Shown here: one piece after another, positions 49,501-56,973 of the stretch
Position numbering within the stretch: the first letter of the stretch is position 1
How the letters are laid out: each line of letters begins with the position of its first letter
From: Sulfurisoma sediminicola
GTDB taxonomy: Bacteria > Pseudomonadota > Gammaproteobacteria > Burkholderiales > Rhodocyclaceae
NCBI RefSeq assembly: GCF_003865015.1
Contig: NZ_BHVV01000008.1
Span: forward strand, 434,001-498,000
DNA length: 64,000 bases
Reading direction: 5' to 3'
Program-made: the position numbers and the translations under genes
The notes under the pieces: model-generated
The model's database searches: none
What the model was told of the DNA's origin: nothing
Seen by the model: only the letters and a program-made list of their open reading frames with translations

Positions 49501-50157
49501 CCGTTCGAAGCGGCCGCGCGCGTACTCGCCGCTGAGCTGCGCCAGCGAGCGCAGCGGCTGCACCAGATGCCGCCGCACCGCCAGCAGGCCCACCACGATC
49601 AGCAGCAGGTTGATGGCGATCAGGGTCGCGACGATCCACCAGGTCTGGTTTTCCTCGTTGCGCACCCGCCGCGACGCGTCGCCGAGGAAGGCATCGATGG
49701 CCTGGACGATGTCGTCCGTGGCGCCGGTGATTCTCGGCTCGAGGCAGGCACCGGAACGACCGGCGGCCGTCAGCGCCATCGCGCCGCGAATCTCGTCGCG
49801 CCATCCCTCGAAGCGGGCGCGCAGGGCGTGCAACCGGCCGCGCTGGCCATCGTCCGCCGCCTGCAGCGCGGCCCCGAAGACCTCGCCGCCACGCTCGAGC
49901 GAGGTGAGGCTATGCTCCCAGGTCTCCAGCATTCCGGCCACTTCCGCCTGATGAAGGCCCGGCGCCGCGCCCTCCACGGCGCAGCGATAGGCGACCTTCT
50001 GCGCCAGCATGCGCATGCGGCCGATGGCATTGACCTGCTCGTCGATGTGATGGTGCTCGCCAAGCGTGCGGTAGAACACCGCGAAGTCGACGCACCAGAG
50101 CGTCAGCACGCCCAGCGCGACGGCAAGAAACTTGCGTGAAAGCGAGAAAGTCGGCAT
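46552..50157 (-). CDS. Membrane sensor with NarX-like input, PAS/GAF, GGDEF, EAL and REC domains
   Basis: 1201 residues: membrane helix (about 8-28), periplasmic helical domain with a NarX/PilJ-type P-box (QVNAIGRMRMLAQKV, 41-55), second helix (about 172-192), HAMP, PAS (about 255-365), GAF-like domain (about 380-510), PAS (about 525-645), GGDEF, EAL and a C-terminal receiver. The GGDEF signature reads ASDEF at about residue 718, so cyclase activity is doubtful. The EAL domain keeps GAEALVRW (844), LEVTES, DDFGTGYSS and VVAEGVE and is probably an active c-di-GMP phosphodiesterase. The receiver has ADYFMPGMTG near 1123. The gene is inserted between nirDL and nirG and coupled to nirG. Nitrate or nitrite sensing is inferred from the P-box and context. 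Confidence 0.93.
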   Translation of the reverse strand: MPTFSLSRKFLAVALGVLTLWCVDFAVFYRTLGEHHHIDEQVNAIGRMRMLAQKVAYRCAVEGAAPGLHQAEVAGMLETWEHSLTSLERGGEVFGAALQAADDGQRGRLHALRARFEGWRDEIRGAMALTAAGRSGACLEPRITGATDDIVQAIDAFLGDASRRVRNEENQTWWIVATLIAINLLLIVVGLLAVRRHLVQPLRSLAQLSGEYARGRFERRMDFAAADEIGDLSQAFNRMAEQTMSDLAQLRKLSQAVSHSAAGVVITDARAHIEYANPRWCEMTGYAADEVLGANPRIVQSGQTPPETYEQMWVALLETGVWRGEFLNRRKNGELIWMLQNISTVLDERGDVAGFVSVSIDMTEYRRALQEVSRINRMLRLLSSCNEALIHATDERSFIDTTLHQIVELGGYAAAGVLCHVDGNGGGMVVGQAGAWCEDDAVADVSARPEMIALSLVQNGSVRGELRLRQAVAEPLQVEELRLLHELSADLAFGIASQRLAAAKRIAEDSLRLRERAIDSSANAIMIAELSVAGLRLSYVNSAFERMTGYGRADALGRDPDFLLGAAAEQIGSGEIRDALREKREARAQLRLVRSDGTTFWSEMFVSPVAAEAGDVSHFLLVLNDVSERVAYEEELARQTNYDALTGLANRNLLADRLGLAVVQAQRRGHMAAVAVIDIDHFKYVNDGIGHGIGDRLLQEVARRLSGYVRHGDTVARMASDEFVVVLSEVADEGYVSEVLERIQKLIAAPLVFDEHELLLTCSIGVGLFPRDGGDAATLLQNADAAMHRAKAAGRNQFQFFTADINRAVGARLALEKQLRRAVEADQLRLHLQPQVDLQSGAIVGAEALVRWQHPEHGLLEPDRFIPLAEDTGLIVPIGEWVLDAACTLASAWNREGLPRANVAVNLSARQFRQKNLIPLVREALAVNELDADQLELEVTESMVMDDVVEAAAILGELKAIGVRLSLDDFGTGYSSLAYLKRFPIDTLKLDRSFIRDLTVDAEDAAIVRAVLSMSRSLNLKVVAEGVEDAAQLGFLVTQRCDLIQGYYFSPPVPAGDFTSLLRSGRRLAPDYRLGRAAILVVDDDPLSRGALCAVLEESGFAVSEATRGEEALAVLERQPVNMVIADYFMPGMTGTDLLAKVHERRPDVVRVLMSGRAEVPMLLEAVNRGAISRFLAKPWAIDDVRTTVEEALGGMSVWRA

Positions 50158-50185
50158 CGCCGTCGCGACTGCGGCAGCGCGACGG

Positions 50186-51181
50186 CTAGCCGGCGTCGCG
50201 CGGCGACGCGAAATAGCGCGCGCCGCACTGCTTGAAGCGGCGCAGGCTGAACAGCGCCTCGCAGGGATGGCCGGCGACGCGGCAGAGGCGCTCGATCACC
50301 GGCAGCACTTCCTCGCGCGAACGGCCATGGACCATGCAGTAGAGGTTGTACGGCCACTCCGGCAGGTGGCGGGCGCGGCGGTAGCAGAGCGTCACGCCCT
50401 CCTCCCGCGAAAGCAGCGCGCCGACCGCGGCGACCTGCTCGTCCGGCACGTCGAATACGGTCATCGCATTGGCCGTGTAGCCGAGCTCGTGGTGGCGCAC
50501 GACGACACCGAAGCGCTTGACGATGCCCGCCTCGAGCCACTCGCCGACCCGCCGCAGCGCCGCGGCCTCGTCGATCCCGGCCTTCGCCGCGAGCGCGGCG
50601 AAGGGTCGCGCCACCAGTTCGAGCCCCGGCTGCAGCGCCGCCATCAGCGCCTGGTCCGCCGCGGCGAGCGGTTCAGGCGAACCGCCGAGGCAGGGATGCG
50701 CTGCCCGGGTGGTCTTGCCGTCCTTGCCGGCAAGATCGAAGCCGAGATCGATGTGGAACTCCTGCTGCAGGGGCAGCGACATCACCGCACAGCCGGTGTC
50801 CGCGGCGATGGCGGCAAGCGTTTCGTCGAGCCGGCGCTGATCGGACGCCGTGGCGACGAACCAGAGGTTGTAGCGGTGCTCGCGCTGGTAGTTGTGGTTG
50901 ATCTCGGGGCGCGCGCTGACCAGGGCGGCTATTTCCTCGAGCCGCTCGGGCGGCGCAGCCAGCGCGGCCAGCGTGCTGGCGCCGATGCGGCGCGGCGCGA
51001 ACACCGCGCCGACGCGACTGATGGCGCCGCGCCGTTGCAGGCGGGCCAGCGTCTCGATCACCGCCGTCTCGCCAGCGCCGATTTTCTCCGCGACGGCCGC
51101 GAACGGCCGCGCGACCAGCGGCAGGCCGCGCTGCCAGGCATTGAGCAGTTCGAATTCCAGCGGCGTGTAGGGCGAGTCCAT
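50186..51181 (-). CDS. nirDL: Fused siroheme decarboxylase NirD-NirL
   Basis: 331 residues, two AhbA/B-type units in one chain. The NirD half (about 1-160) has LPLVARPFAAVAEKIG, SRVGAVFAPRRIGASTLAA and INHNYQREHRYNLWFVATA. The NirL half (about 175-325) has LELVARPFAALAAKAG, KRFGVVVRHHELGYTANAMTVFDV and CYRRARHLPEWPYNLYCMVHG. Fusion of nirD and nirL is known in several denitrifiers. It acts with NirG and NirH in heme d1 synthesis. It starts two bases after nirF. Confidence 0.92.
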   Translation of the reverse strand: MDSPYTPLEFELLNAWQRGLPLVARPFAAVAEKIGAGETAVIETLARLQRRGAISRVGAVFAPRRIGASTLAALAAPPERLEEIAALVSARPEINHNYQREHRYNLWFVATASDQRRLDETLAAIAADTGCAVMSLPLQQEFHIDLGFDLAGKDGKTTRAAHPCLGGSPEPLAAADQALMAALQPGLELVARPFAALAAKAGIDEAAALRRVGEWLEAGIVKRFGVVVRHHELGYTANAMTVFDVPDEQVAAVGALLSREEGVTLCYRRARHLPEWPYNLYCMVHGRSREEVLPVIERLCRVAGHPCEALFSLRRFKQCGARYFASPRDAG

Positions 51182-51183
51182 GC

Positions 51184-52338
51184 TCAGAATCCTGTCCTTG
51201 CGGCGCGCGAGGTGAAGAAGATGCCCGAGGGGCTTTCGGCCTGAAGCGTCGTCAGCCGGGCGAAGCTCTGGGTATCGTAGATCGAGACGAGGTTGTCGTC
51301 GCGCGCCGACAGCCAGACCTGCTCGCCGCGCGGTGTGAATTCCATGTGCAGGATGGCCTTGCCCGGCTGCAGCGTCTGCACCACTTCACCCTTGAGGGTG
51401 TCGATGACCTGGACCCAGCCGTTGTCGGGGAAGGCGAAATTCACCCAGACCTGGCGGCCGTCGGGCCGCGCCATGACGAACACCGGCTGGCCCTTGACCT
51501 CGATGCGCCCGGCCTCCTTCCAAGTCGCGGTATCGACCAGCAGCACCTCGTGGCGGCCGATCGCCGGCAGGTAGGCCTTGCCCCCCGCCACCGCCCAGCC
51601 GCGGAGGTGCGGCATCTTGAACACCGGCAATTTCTCCTGCCCCTTGCCGTAGTGCTCGAGGATCTTCCTCGAACCGAGCTCAGGCCGCCAGGTGTCGAGC
51701 AGCGCGATGCCATCCTCGCCGAAAAGGCCGGCCATGTAGTGGCGGCCGTCGGGCGTCACCAGGCCGTCGTAGGGCTGTTGTCCGGCGGGATATTTCTGCG
51801 TCTTCGGATCGCGCGGATTGGCAAGATCGCTGATCCATATCTCGCCCTTGTCGAACAGCGCGTAGGCGAAGCGGTTGCCGGACAGGTCGGCGAGGCCGAC
51901 GACCTTCGACTGCGCCGGCACCTCGGACAGCAGTTCCAGCGTATCCGCGTCGAATACCTTGATGCCGCCGGGCTCGTAGTTCTGTGCGACGACGAGGCGG
52001 CCGTCCTGCGAGATCGCTCCGCCGATGCTGTTGCCGGCCTGCATCACGCGCTTGTCGATTCGCGCCAGCAGCAGGTCGACCTTGGAAAGCCCGCCGTCGC
52101 GGCCGAAGACATAGGCGTAGCGGCCATCGCGCGAGAACACCACCGAGGCGTGCGAAAGGTCGCCCAGGCCGTGGACGCTAGCGATGATGGACTTGGCGGT
52201 GGTATCGACGATGGCGATGCGCCCGCTGGCGCGCTCGACGACGACACCGAGGTCGCCGGTGCCGCGAAGGCCCGTCTGGGCACAGCCGGCCAGCAGCAGA
52301 GCGGCGAGGAAGGTCAGCCAGCGATTCATCGTCATCAT
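51184..52338 (-). CDS. nirF: Heme d1 biosynthesis protein NirF, lipoprotein
   Basis: 384 residues, a beta-propeller related to the d1 domain of NirS. The N-terminus has a lipoprotein signal (FLAALLLAGC, Cys19), which places it at the membrane on the periplasmic side. NirF performs the last step, dehydrogenation of dihydro-heme d1. Motifs shared with NirS include SRDGRYAYVFGRDGGLSKVDLL and KMPHLRGWAVAGGKAYLPAIGRHE. ATG 52338 overlaps the nirC stop (ATGA) and has a GGAGGAAGC ribosome site; later ATGs are possible. Confidence 0.95.
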   Translation of the reverse strand: MMTMNRWLTFLAALLLAGCAQTGLRGTGDLGVVVERASGRIAIVDTTAKSIIASVHGLGDLSHASVVFSRDGRYAYVFGRDGGLSKVDLLLARIDKRVMQAGNSIGGAISQDGRLVVAQNYEPGGIKVFDADTLELLSEVPAQSKVVGLADLSGNRFAYALFDKGEIWISDLANPRDPKTQKYPAGQQPYDGLVTPDGRHYMAGLFGEDGIALLDTWRPELGSRKILEHYGKGQEKLPVFKMPHLRGWAVAGGKAYLPAIGRHEVLLVDTATWKEAGRIEVKGQPVFVMARPDGRQVWVNFAFPDNGWVQVIDTLKGEVVQTLQPGKAILHMEFTPRGEQVWLSARDDNLVSIYDTQSFARLTTLQAESPSGIFFTSRAARTGF

Positions 52339-52658
52339 CTGGCTTCCTCCGGAAAGCCCTGCATCAACTGGCGCACGATCCATTCTGCCTCGTTCTCGGA
52401 AATCATGGTCTTCCATGGCGGCATCGCCGTGCCCGGGCGGCCGTAGACGACCGTGGCGACGAGACCGTCGAAAGGCTTGTCGCGCAACGCCTCTGCGGTC
52501 AGCGGCAGGCCAAGGCCGCCCTTGAGCGTCATGCCATGACAGGAACCGCAGTCCTGGCGCACGAGCCGCACCAGTTCGCGCTGACGCGCGCTGTCGGGCT
52601 CCGCTGCATCGGCTGTTGCGGCGATCATCAGGGTAATGGCCAGTAGTCGAGAAAACAC
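52335..52658 (-). CDS. nirC: Cytochrome c55x NirC
   Basis: 107 residues from a GTG start: signal peptide VFSRLLAITLMIAATADAAE, heme site CGSCH (Cys37, Cys40), and a later AMPPWKTMISENEAEWIVRQLMQGF with candidate Met ligands. NirC donates or accepts electrons in heme d1 maturation or for NirS. The GTG was chosen because longer frames run through the FNR-type box at 52693-52706. It overlaps nirF by four bases. Confidence 0.88.
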   Translation of the reverse strand: MFSRLLAITLMIAATADAAEPDSARQRELVRLVRQDCGSCHGMTLKGGLGLPLTAEALRDKPFDGLVATVVYGRPGTAMPPWKTMISENEAEWIVRQLMQGFPEEAR

Positions 52659-52692
52659 GCAGCAAGCATCGCTTCGCCACGACGCGACCGCA

Positions 52693-52706
52693 TTGACGCG
52701 CGTCAA
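52693..52706. promoter_or_regulatory. FNR/DNR-type box TTGAC-GCGC-GTCAA
   Basis: Perfect 5+4+5 palindrome 35 bases before the nirC GTG. It gives the nirCF-DL operon a promoter separate from nirS. If used at -41.5, transcription would start almost at the GTG, so a nearly leaderless mRNA is possible. Confidence 0.65.
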
Positions 52707-52713
52707 ACGCCGG

Positions 52714-52899
52714 CTACTCGGAGACTTCGACCGCACCCTTCATCTCCGGATGGGAACCGCAGCGATAACGGTAGCTGCAAGGCTGCTCGAAGGTGCGCGA
52801 CCAGGACTCGCCCGGAAAGATACGCTCTGACTCGAAGCCGCCGGAAAATACTTGTAGGCGACGATGCGCACATCGACCGTTTCGCCGGCCGCGACTCAT
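52714..52899 (-). pseudogene. Remnant of an exported blue-copper (cupredoxin) gene
   Basis: The C-terminal piece ERIFPGESWSRTFEQP then CSYRYRCGSHPEMKGAVEV is the cupredoxin copper site (Cys...His...Met: C-x3-H-x2-M form). Upstream, the matching beta strand AGETVDVRIVAYKYFPA lies in another frame, and nothing before it encodes a signal peptide or the first His ligand. The gene has therefore been truncated and frameshifted. It lies between the terminator of the cytochrome gene and the nirC promoter, the place where denitrifiers may carry an electron donor for NirS. Confidence 0.7.
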
Positions 52900-52904
52900 G
52901 GCGC

Positions 52905-52941
52905 AAGAAAAAGAAAAGGGGCAGCCCGCAGGGCTGCCCCC
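52905..52941 (-). terminator. Rho-independent terminator of the cytochrome gene
   Basis: On the minus strand GGGGCAGCCC pairs with GGGCTGCCCC across a three-base loop (52918-52940), followed by TTTTCTTTTTCTT. It lies 36 bases after the stop of the cytochrome at 52977 and separates it from nirC. Confidence 0.88.
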
Positions 52942-52976
52942 ATTCGTCGCCTCATGCGGAAAGCCCGCTCAACGCG

Positions 52977-53846
52977 TCACTTGCCGGCGGTGATGTCGGC
53001 CTTGGCGTCGATGCCCAGCGTGTAACCGAGCGAGACATGGTGGAAACGGCCGACCGCTTGGTCGTCATGGATGGCGAAGCCGAAGTTGTACAGCTTGCCC
53101 GAGGCCATGGCGATATCGCCCTCGCCGCCGCCGGCCAGCTTGCGGGTGAAGGTAACCGTCCAGGTATCGCCCTTCTTCTCGCCCTTGGCCTCGACCAGGC
53201 CCTTGCCGCCTTCCATCACGCGCTTGTCGGCGACGTAGCCGTCGGTGCCCTTGTTGGCCTTGCTCTTCCACTGCAGCAGGTCGTAAAACTTGCCGGAGGC
53301 GACGCTGCCGCCCGTAACGTACTTGGTCTTCTTGTCGTCGGTGACTCCGGGCATCGTACGCGCGTCCTGGTGGCAGGTTTCCCAGCAGCCGGAGAGGTTT
53401 GCGCGCTCGACCTTGTTGTCCTCGAGCATGAAGGCGAGCTTGACCTGGTTTTCCTTGTCGGCGCCGCCGCCGCTGGCCGCGGGCTCCTTCCAGGTGAAGC
53501 GCATGTAGAGGTTGGTGCCGTCGTTGGCGGCCTGTACCGTCACGGGAATGCTGCCGGCCTTGCCCTTGATGACATTGGGCTCGAGCTTCTGGCCGGTGGC
53601 CATCTTCTTGCCCATGTCGGCGGCCTCCTCGTCGTGGCAGCTGGCGCAGCTCTCACCCTTCTTGAGACCCTTGGCGCCGCCGTGCTCGGTGCCCTTGACG
53701 ATCCACTCGATCGGCGATACGCCGGGGTAGAAAACGGTGATCTTCTTGCTCGGCACCTTGCCCCAATCGGGCGCGGCGGCAAGCGCGGTGCCGGCGCCGC
53801 AGGCCAGCATCGTGGCGATCGAGGAAACGATGAGCTTCTTGTTCAT
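52977..53846 (-). CDS. Ethylbenzene-dehydrogenase-related c-type cytochrome next to nirS
   Basis: 289 residues with a signal peptide (cleavage near ALAAAP, about 24). A classical heme site CASCH (about 67-71) is followed by GCWETCHQD, a CX3CH site that may hold a second heme. The C-terminal part (SGKFYDLLQWKSKA ... GFAIHDDQAVGRFHHVSLGY) is the heme-binding beta-sandwich related to the gamma subunit of ethylbenzene dehydrogenase. It lies between nirS and nirC with its own FNR-like box and terminators on both sides. A role as electron carrier to NirS is inferred. Confidence 0.85.
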   Translation of the reverse strand: MNKKLIVSSIATMLACGAGTALAAAPDWGKVPSKKITVFYPGVSPIEWIVKGTEHGGAKGLKKGESCASCHDEEAADMGKKMATGQKLEPNVIKGKAGSIPVTVQAANDGTNLYMRFTWKEPAASGGGADKENQVKLAFMLEDNKVERANLSGCWETCHQDARTMPGVTDDKKTKYVTGGSVASGKFYDLLQWKSKANKGTDGYVADKRVMEGGKGLVEAKGEKKGDTWTVTFTRKLAGGGEGDIAMASGKLYNFGFAIHDDQAVGRFHHVSLGYTLGIDAKADITAGK

Positions 53847-53911
53847 TTCAGACTCCTAGGTTGAAGTGGCCGGATGGCGTCGATTCTAGAACGTCGTGCC
53901 GCGTGCGGGGG

Positions 53912-53925
53912 TTGACGGCACTCAA
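53912..53925. promoter_or_regulatory. FNR-like box TTGAC-GGCA-CTCAA
   Basis: Two or three mismatches from TTGAT-N4-ATCAA. It lies 66 bases before the cytochrome ATG at 53846 and after the nirS terminator, so the cytochrome likely has its own anaerobic promoter. Confidence 0.5.
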
Positions 53926-53934
53926 GAAATCAAA

Positions 53935-53970
53935 TGAAAAACCGGGGGGCGGATCGCTCCACCCCCCGGC
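53935..53970 (-). terminator. Rho-independent terminator of nirS
   Basis: On the minus strand CCGGGGGG (53962-53969) pairs with CCCCCCGG (53942-53949), followed by TTTTT. It lies 21 bases after the nirS stop. Confidence 0.85.
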
Positions 53971-53990
53971 AATTCTCAGCCCTGCAACGA

Positions 53991-55688
53991 TCAATAGATA
54001 TCGTGCTGGGTGTTGTAGACGTTGAACTTGCCGGTCGGGGTGATCATCTTCGGATCGGTGATCACCTTCTTGACCTTGAGCGTCGCGTCGTCATACACCA
54101 CGATGGCCGACTGGTCGGTCTTGCCGCCCCACAGCGAGATCCAGACTTCCTTGCCGTCGGCGCTGTACTCGGGATGCACGGCGCGACGGGTCGCCTTGGT
54201 CTCGGGCAGGCCGGAATCCTTGGCGACGTTGATGATCTTCGTCGGCTTGGACAGGTCGGCCATGTCCCACACCGCCACGGATTCCGCCAGTTCCTTCTCG
54301 GGGTTCTGCGGCGAGTCGGCCCAGAAATGCTTGGACTTGGGATGGGTCTTGACGAACAGGTTGCCCGGAACGTGCTTCATTTCCTGGACGACCTTCCAGT
54401 TGTGTTCCTTGTACTTGGCGAACTTCTTGTCGTCCGAGGCGGTGGAGATCAGCGTCACGACATCGGCGCCGAGGTGACCGGTGGCCCAGACGGGACCGAA
54501 CTGCGGATGCACGAAGTTGGCGCCGCGACCCGGGTGCGGGAGCTTCTTGACGTCGATCAGGGCAGCCAGCTTGCCGAGCTTGGTATCCACCGCGGCGATC
54601 TTGTTCGAGGCATTGGCCGCGACCAGGAAGTAGCGCTTGGAGGCGTCCCAGCCGCCGTCATGCAGGAACTTGGCGGACTCGATGGTGGTGGTCTTCAGGT
54701 TCTTGATGTCGGAGTAATCCACCAGCAGGATCTGGCCGGTTTCCTTGATGTTCACGACCCACTCGGGCTTGATCTCGGAGGAAACGATCGAGGCCACGCG
54801 CGGCTCGGGGTGGTACTCGCCATCCACGGTCATGCCGCGGGTGCTGACGATCTTGAGCGGCTTAAGCGTGTCGCCGTCCATGATCACGTACTGGGGCGGC
54901 CAGTAGGAACCGGCGATGGCGTACTTGTCGTCGTAGCCCTTGAACTTGGAGGTATCGACCGACCGGGCGTCGAAGCCGATCTTCAGTTCGGCGACCACGG
55001 CAGGCTTCTCCATCCACAGGTCGATCAGGCTCAGGCGGCCGTCGCGGCCGATCACATACACATAACGGCCGGACTTGGACAGGCGCGAGATATGCACGGC
55101 GTAGCCGGTCTTGACGATGCTGCGGATCTCCTTGGTGTCGCCGTCGATCAGCGCCACCTCGCCGGTGTCGCGCAGGGTGACCGAGAACATGTTCTTCAGG
55201 TTGAACTTGTTCATCTGCTTGGTCGGACGATCCTTGACCGGCACCATCACCTTCCAGGAGTCCATCGTGTCCTTGAAGCTGTACTCGGGCGGCACATCCG
55301 GGGTGTTCTGGATGTATTTCGCCATCAGGCTGATCTCGTCCTTGGACAGGATGTCGTCGAAGTTCACCATGCCGCCGTCGGTGCCGTAGGAGATGATTTT
55401 CTCCAGACGGTTCGAGCCGAGCTTGAGCGTGCCGCCTTCCTGGGTGGAGCCGTCCGGCAGCTTCTTGCTCCAGTGCGGCTCGAGGTTCTTGCCGGTGGCG
55501 CCCTTGCGCAGCACGCCGTGGCAGCCGGCGCAACGCTCAAAGTAGATCTTCTTGGCCTGGGCCTTTTCATCGGCCGTCATCGTCGGCGAGGCGGCCGGCG
55601 TCTGCGCCAAGGCGCTGCCGAAGGCGCCGAACAGCGCGGCCGGCAGCAATGCGTATTTGAGAGAACTAACGAGCTTGCGCGTCTTCAT
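53991..55688 (-). CDS. nirS: Cytochrome cd1 nitrite reductase
   Basis: 565 residues. Periplasmic enzyme that reduces nitrite to NO. The signal peptide ends near ALAQT (residue 29); the heme c site is CAGCH (53-57); the eight-bladed d1 propeller follows, with HISRLSKSGRYVYVIGRDGR, and the catalytic His residues in FLHDGGWD and the FVHPQFGPVWATGHLGAD region. ATG 55688 gives the signal peptide; a longer frame to 55751 does not. An FNR/DNR-type box lies 87 bases upstream. A strong terminator follows. Highly similar in layout to NirS of other betaproteobacteria. Confidence 0.97.
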   Translation of the reverse strand: MKTRKLVSSLKYALLPAALFGAFGSALAQTPAASPTMTADEKAQAKKIYFERCAGCHGVLRKGATGKNLEPHWSKKLPDGSTQEGGTLKLGSNRLEKIISYGTDGGMVNFDDILSKDEISLMAKYIQNTPDVPPEYSFKDTMDSWKVMVPVKDRPTKQMNKFNLKNMFSVTLRDTGEVALIDGDTKEIRSIVKTGYAVHISRLSKSGRYVYVIGRDGRLSLIDLWMEKPAVVAELKIGFDARSVDTSKFKGYDDKYAIAGSYWPPQYVIMDGDTLKPLKIVSTRGMTVDGEYHPEPRVASIVSSEIKPEWVVNIKETGQILLVDYSDIKNLKTTTIESAKFLHDGGWDASKRYFLVAANASNKIAAVDTKLGKLAALIDVKKLPHPGRGANFVHPQFGPVWATGHLGADVVTLISTASDDKKFAKYKEHNWKVVQEMKHVPGNLFVKTHPKSKHFWADSPQNPEKELAESVAVWDMADLSKPTKIINVAKDSGLPETKATRRAVHPEYSADGKEVWISLWGGKTDQSAIVVYDDATLKVKKVITDPKMITPTGKFNVYNTQHDIY

Positions 55689-55774
55689 AACCTTGTGGCT
55701 CCCCGTGATTGATGGTCGATCGGTATTGCAGCACCCGAGCGCCGCCAGCATCTACCTCCGCGCCGCGGCTTTCT

Positions 55775-55788
55775 TTGACCGTAATCAA
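55775..55788. promoter_or_regulatory. FNR/DNR-type box TTGAC-CGTA-ATCAA before nirS
   Basis: Nine of ten positions match TTGAT-N4-ATCAA. Placed at -41.5 it gives a nirS start near 55740 and a leader of about 52 bases, with a TAGATG -10-like hexamer in the right place. It could also act on the divergent cytochrome gene at 55933, 145 bases away. Confidence 0.75.
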
Positions 55789-55932
55789 ATTTTCCCCACA
55801 CGAACCAGGGATTCTGCCAAAAGCCAGGCGAGGAGCCCTGCGGCCGGATATGCGCGGCGGCGTGGCATCCACCCGCGGCTGCGCGGCTGCCATAATACGG
55901 CGGTCTGCCTTTTCTCCGGATTGCCTGCAACC

Positions 55933-56973
55933 ATGAGACCAGCCATCCCGTCTCTCCTGCTCGCGCTGTTGCCCGCACTGTCCGCGCTTGCCGACGACGG
56001 CGCCAGACTCTATGCCCAGAACTGCGCCGCCTGCCACGGCGAGCGGGGCAGCGGCGGCATCGGCGTGCCACTGGCCCTGCCGTCGATTCGTGCGTTGACC
56101 ACCGAGGAATACCTGCGCCGCTCCATCCGTCATGGCCGGCCCGGGCGCGTGATGCCGGCCTTCGCCAGCCTGTCGGCTGCCGAGGTCGACGCCATCGTCG
56201 CCCACATGGGCAGCTGGAACCCGGGCAGACCGGCCGAGTACGCCGAGACGCGCATCCCGGGCGACCTCGCCAACGGCGGCAAGCTCTTCCAGAAGCACTG
56301 CGCGAGCTGCCACGGCGCGACCGGCGAAGGCGGCAAGGGCACCGGCGTCACGCTGTCGCGACCCCGCGAGCAGACCATCATGGCGCCGGCCCTGCACAAC
56401 GCCGGCTTCCTCGCTTCAACCACCGACCTGCAGATCAAGGCCATCCTGACGCAGGGTGTCACCGGCACGCCCATGGTGTCCTTCGTGCGGAAGGGGCTGA
56501 AGGAACAGGACATCGACGACCTCGTCGCCTTCGTCCGCAACTTCGAGCAGTCGCCCCTGGCCAGGCCCGACGCCGGGAAACCCGCGCCGGAACCGGTCCT
56601 GTCGGTCGAATCGCCCTACGACCTGAAGACCACCGTCGCCAACCTCAAGCGGGCAGCCGAGACCAACAATTTCATCTTCATCCGCGAGCAGACGCTCGAC
56701 GAGGGCATCGTCCCGCCGGGCAGGGAAAACCACAACCAGCAGATCGTGTACGTCTGCAACTTCGGCCTGCTCGCCCAGGCCCTCAACACCGACCCCCGCG
56801 TCGGGCTGTTCCTGCCCTGCCGCTTCACCATCCTCGAACAGGCCGGCAAGGTGACGATGATGGCCAGCAATCCCAAGCGGCTGAGCCAGATCTTCAACAA
56901 CTCGGAACTCGACGAAATGTGCGAGAAGTTGACGAAGATGTATCTGACCATCATGGAGGACGCGACGCTGTGA
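55933..56973 (+). CDS. Diheme cytochrome c fused to a DUF302 domain
   Basis: 346 residues: signal peptide (cleavage near ALADD, about 20), two cytochrome c domains with CAACH (about 32-36) and CASCH (about 118-122), then a linker and a DUF302-type domain (about 215-346: YDLKTTVANLKRAAETNNFIFIREQTL and VYVCNFGLLAQALNTDPRVGLFLPCRF). Cytochrome-DUF302 fusions are unusual; the DUF302 part may bind a metal or cofactor. It diverges from nirS and may share its FNR-type box. It overlaps the next DUF302 gene by four bases. Confidence 0.88.
   Translation: MRPAIPSLLLALLPALSALADDGARLYAQNCAACHGERGSGGIGVPLALPSIRALTTEEYLRRSIRHGRPGRVMPAFASLSAAEVDAIVAHMGSWNPGRPAEYAETRIPGDLANGGKLFQKHCASCHGATGEGGKGTGVTLSRPREQTIMAPALHNAGFLASTTDLQIKAILTQGVTGTPMVSFVRKGLKEQDIDDLVAFVRNFEQSPLARPDAGKPAPEPVLSVESPYDLKTTVANLKRAAETNNFIFIREQTLDEGIVPPGRENHNQQIVYVCNFGLLAQALNTDPRVGLFLPCRFTILEQAGKVTMMASNPKRLSQIFNNSELDEMCEKLTKMYLTIMEDATL

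Noticed and set aside
53934-55712. 592-codon open frame on the plus strand across nirS
   Set aside because: Antisense shadow of nirS, which has its signal peptide, heme site and propeller motifs.
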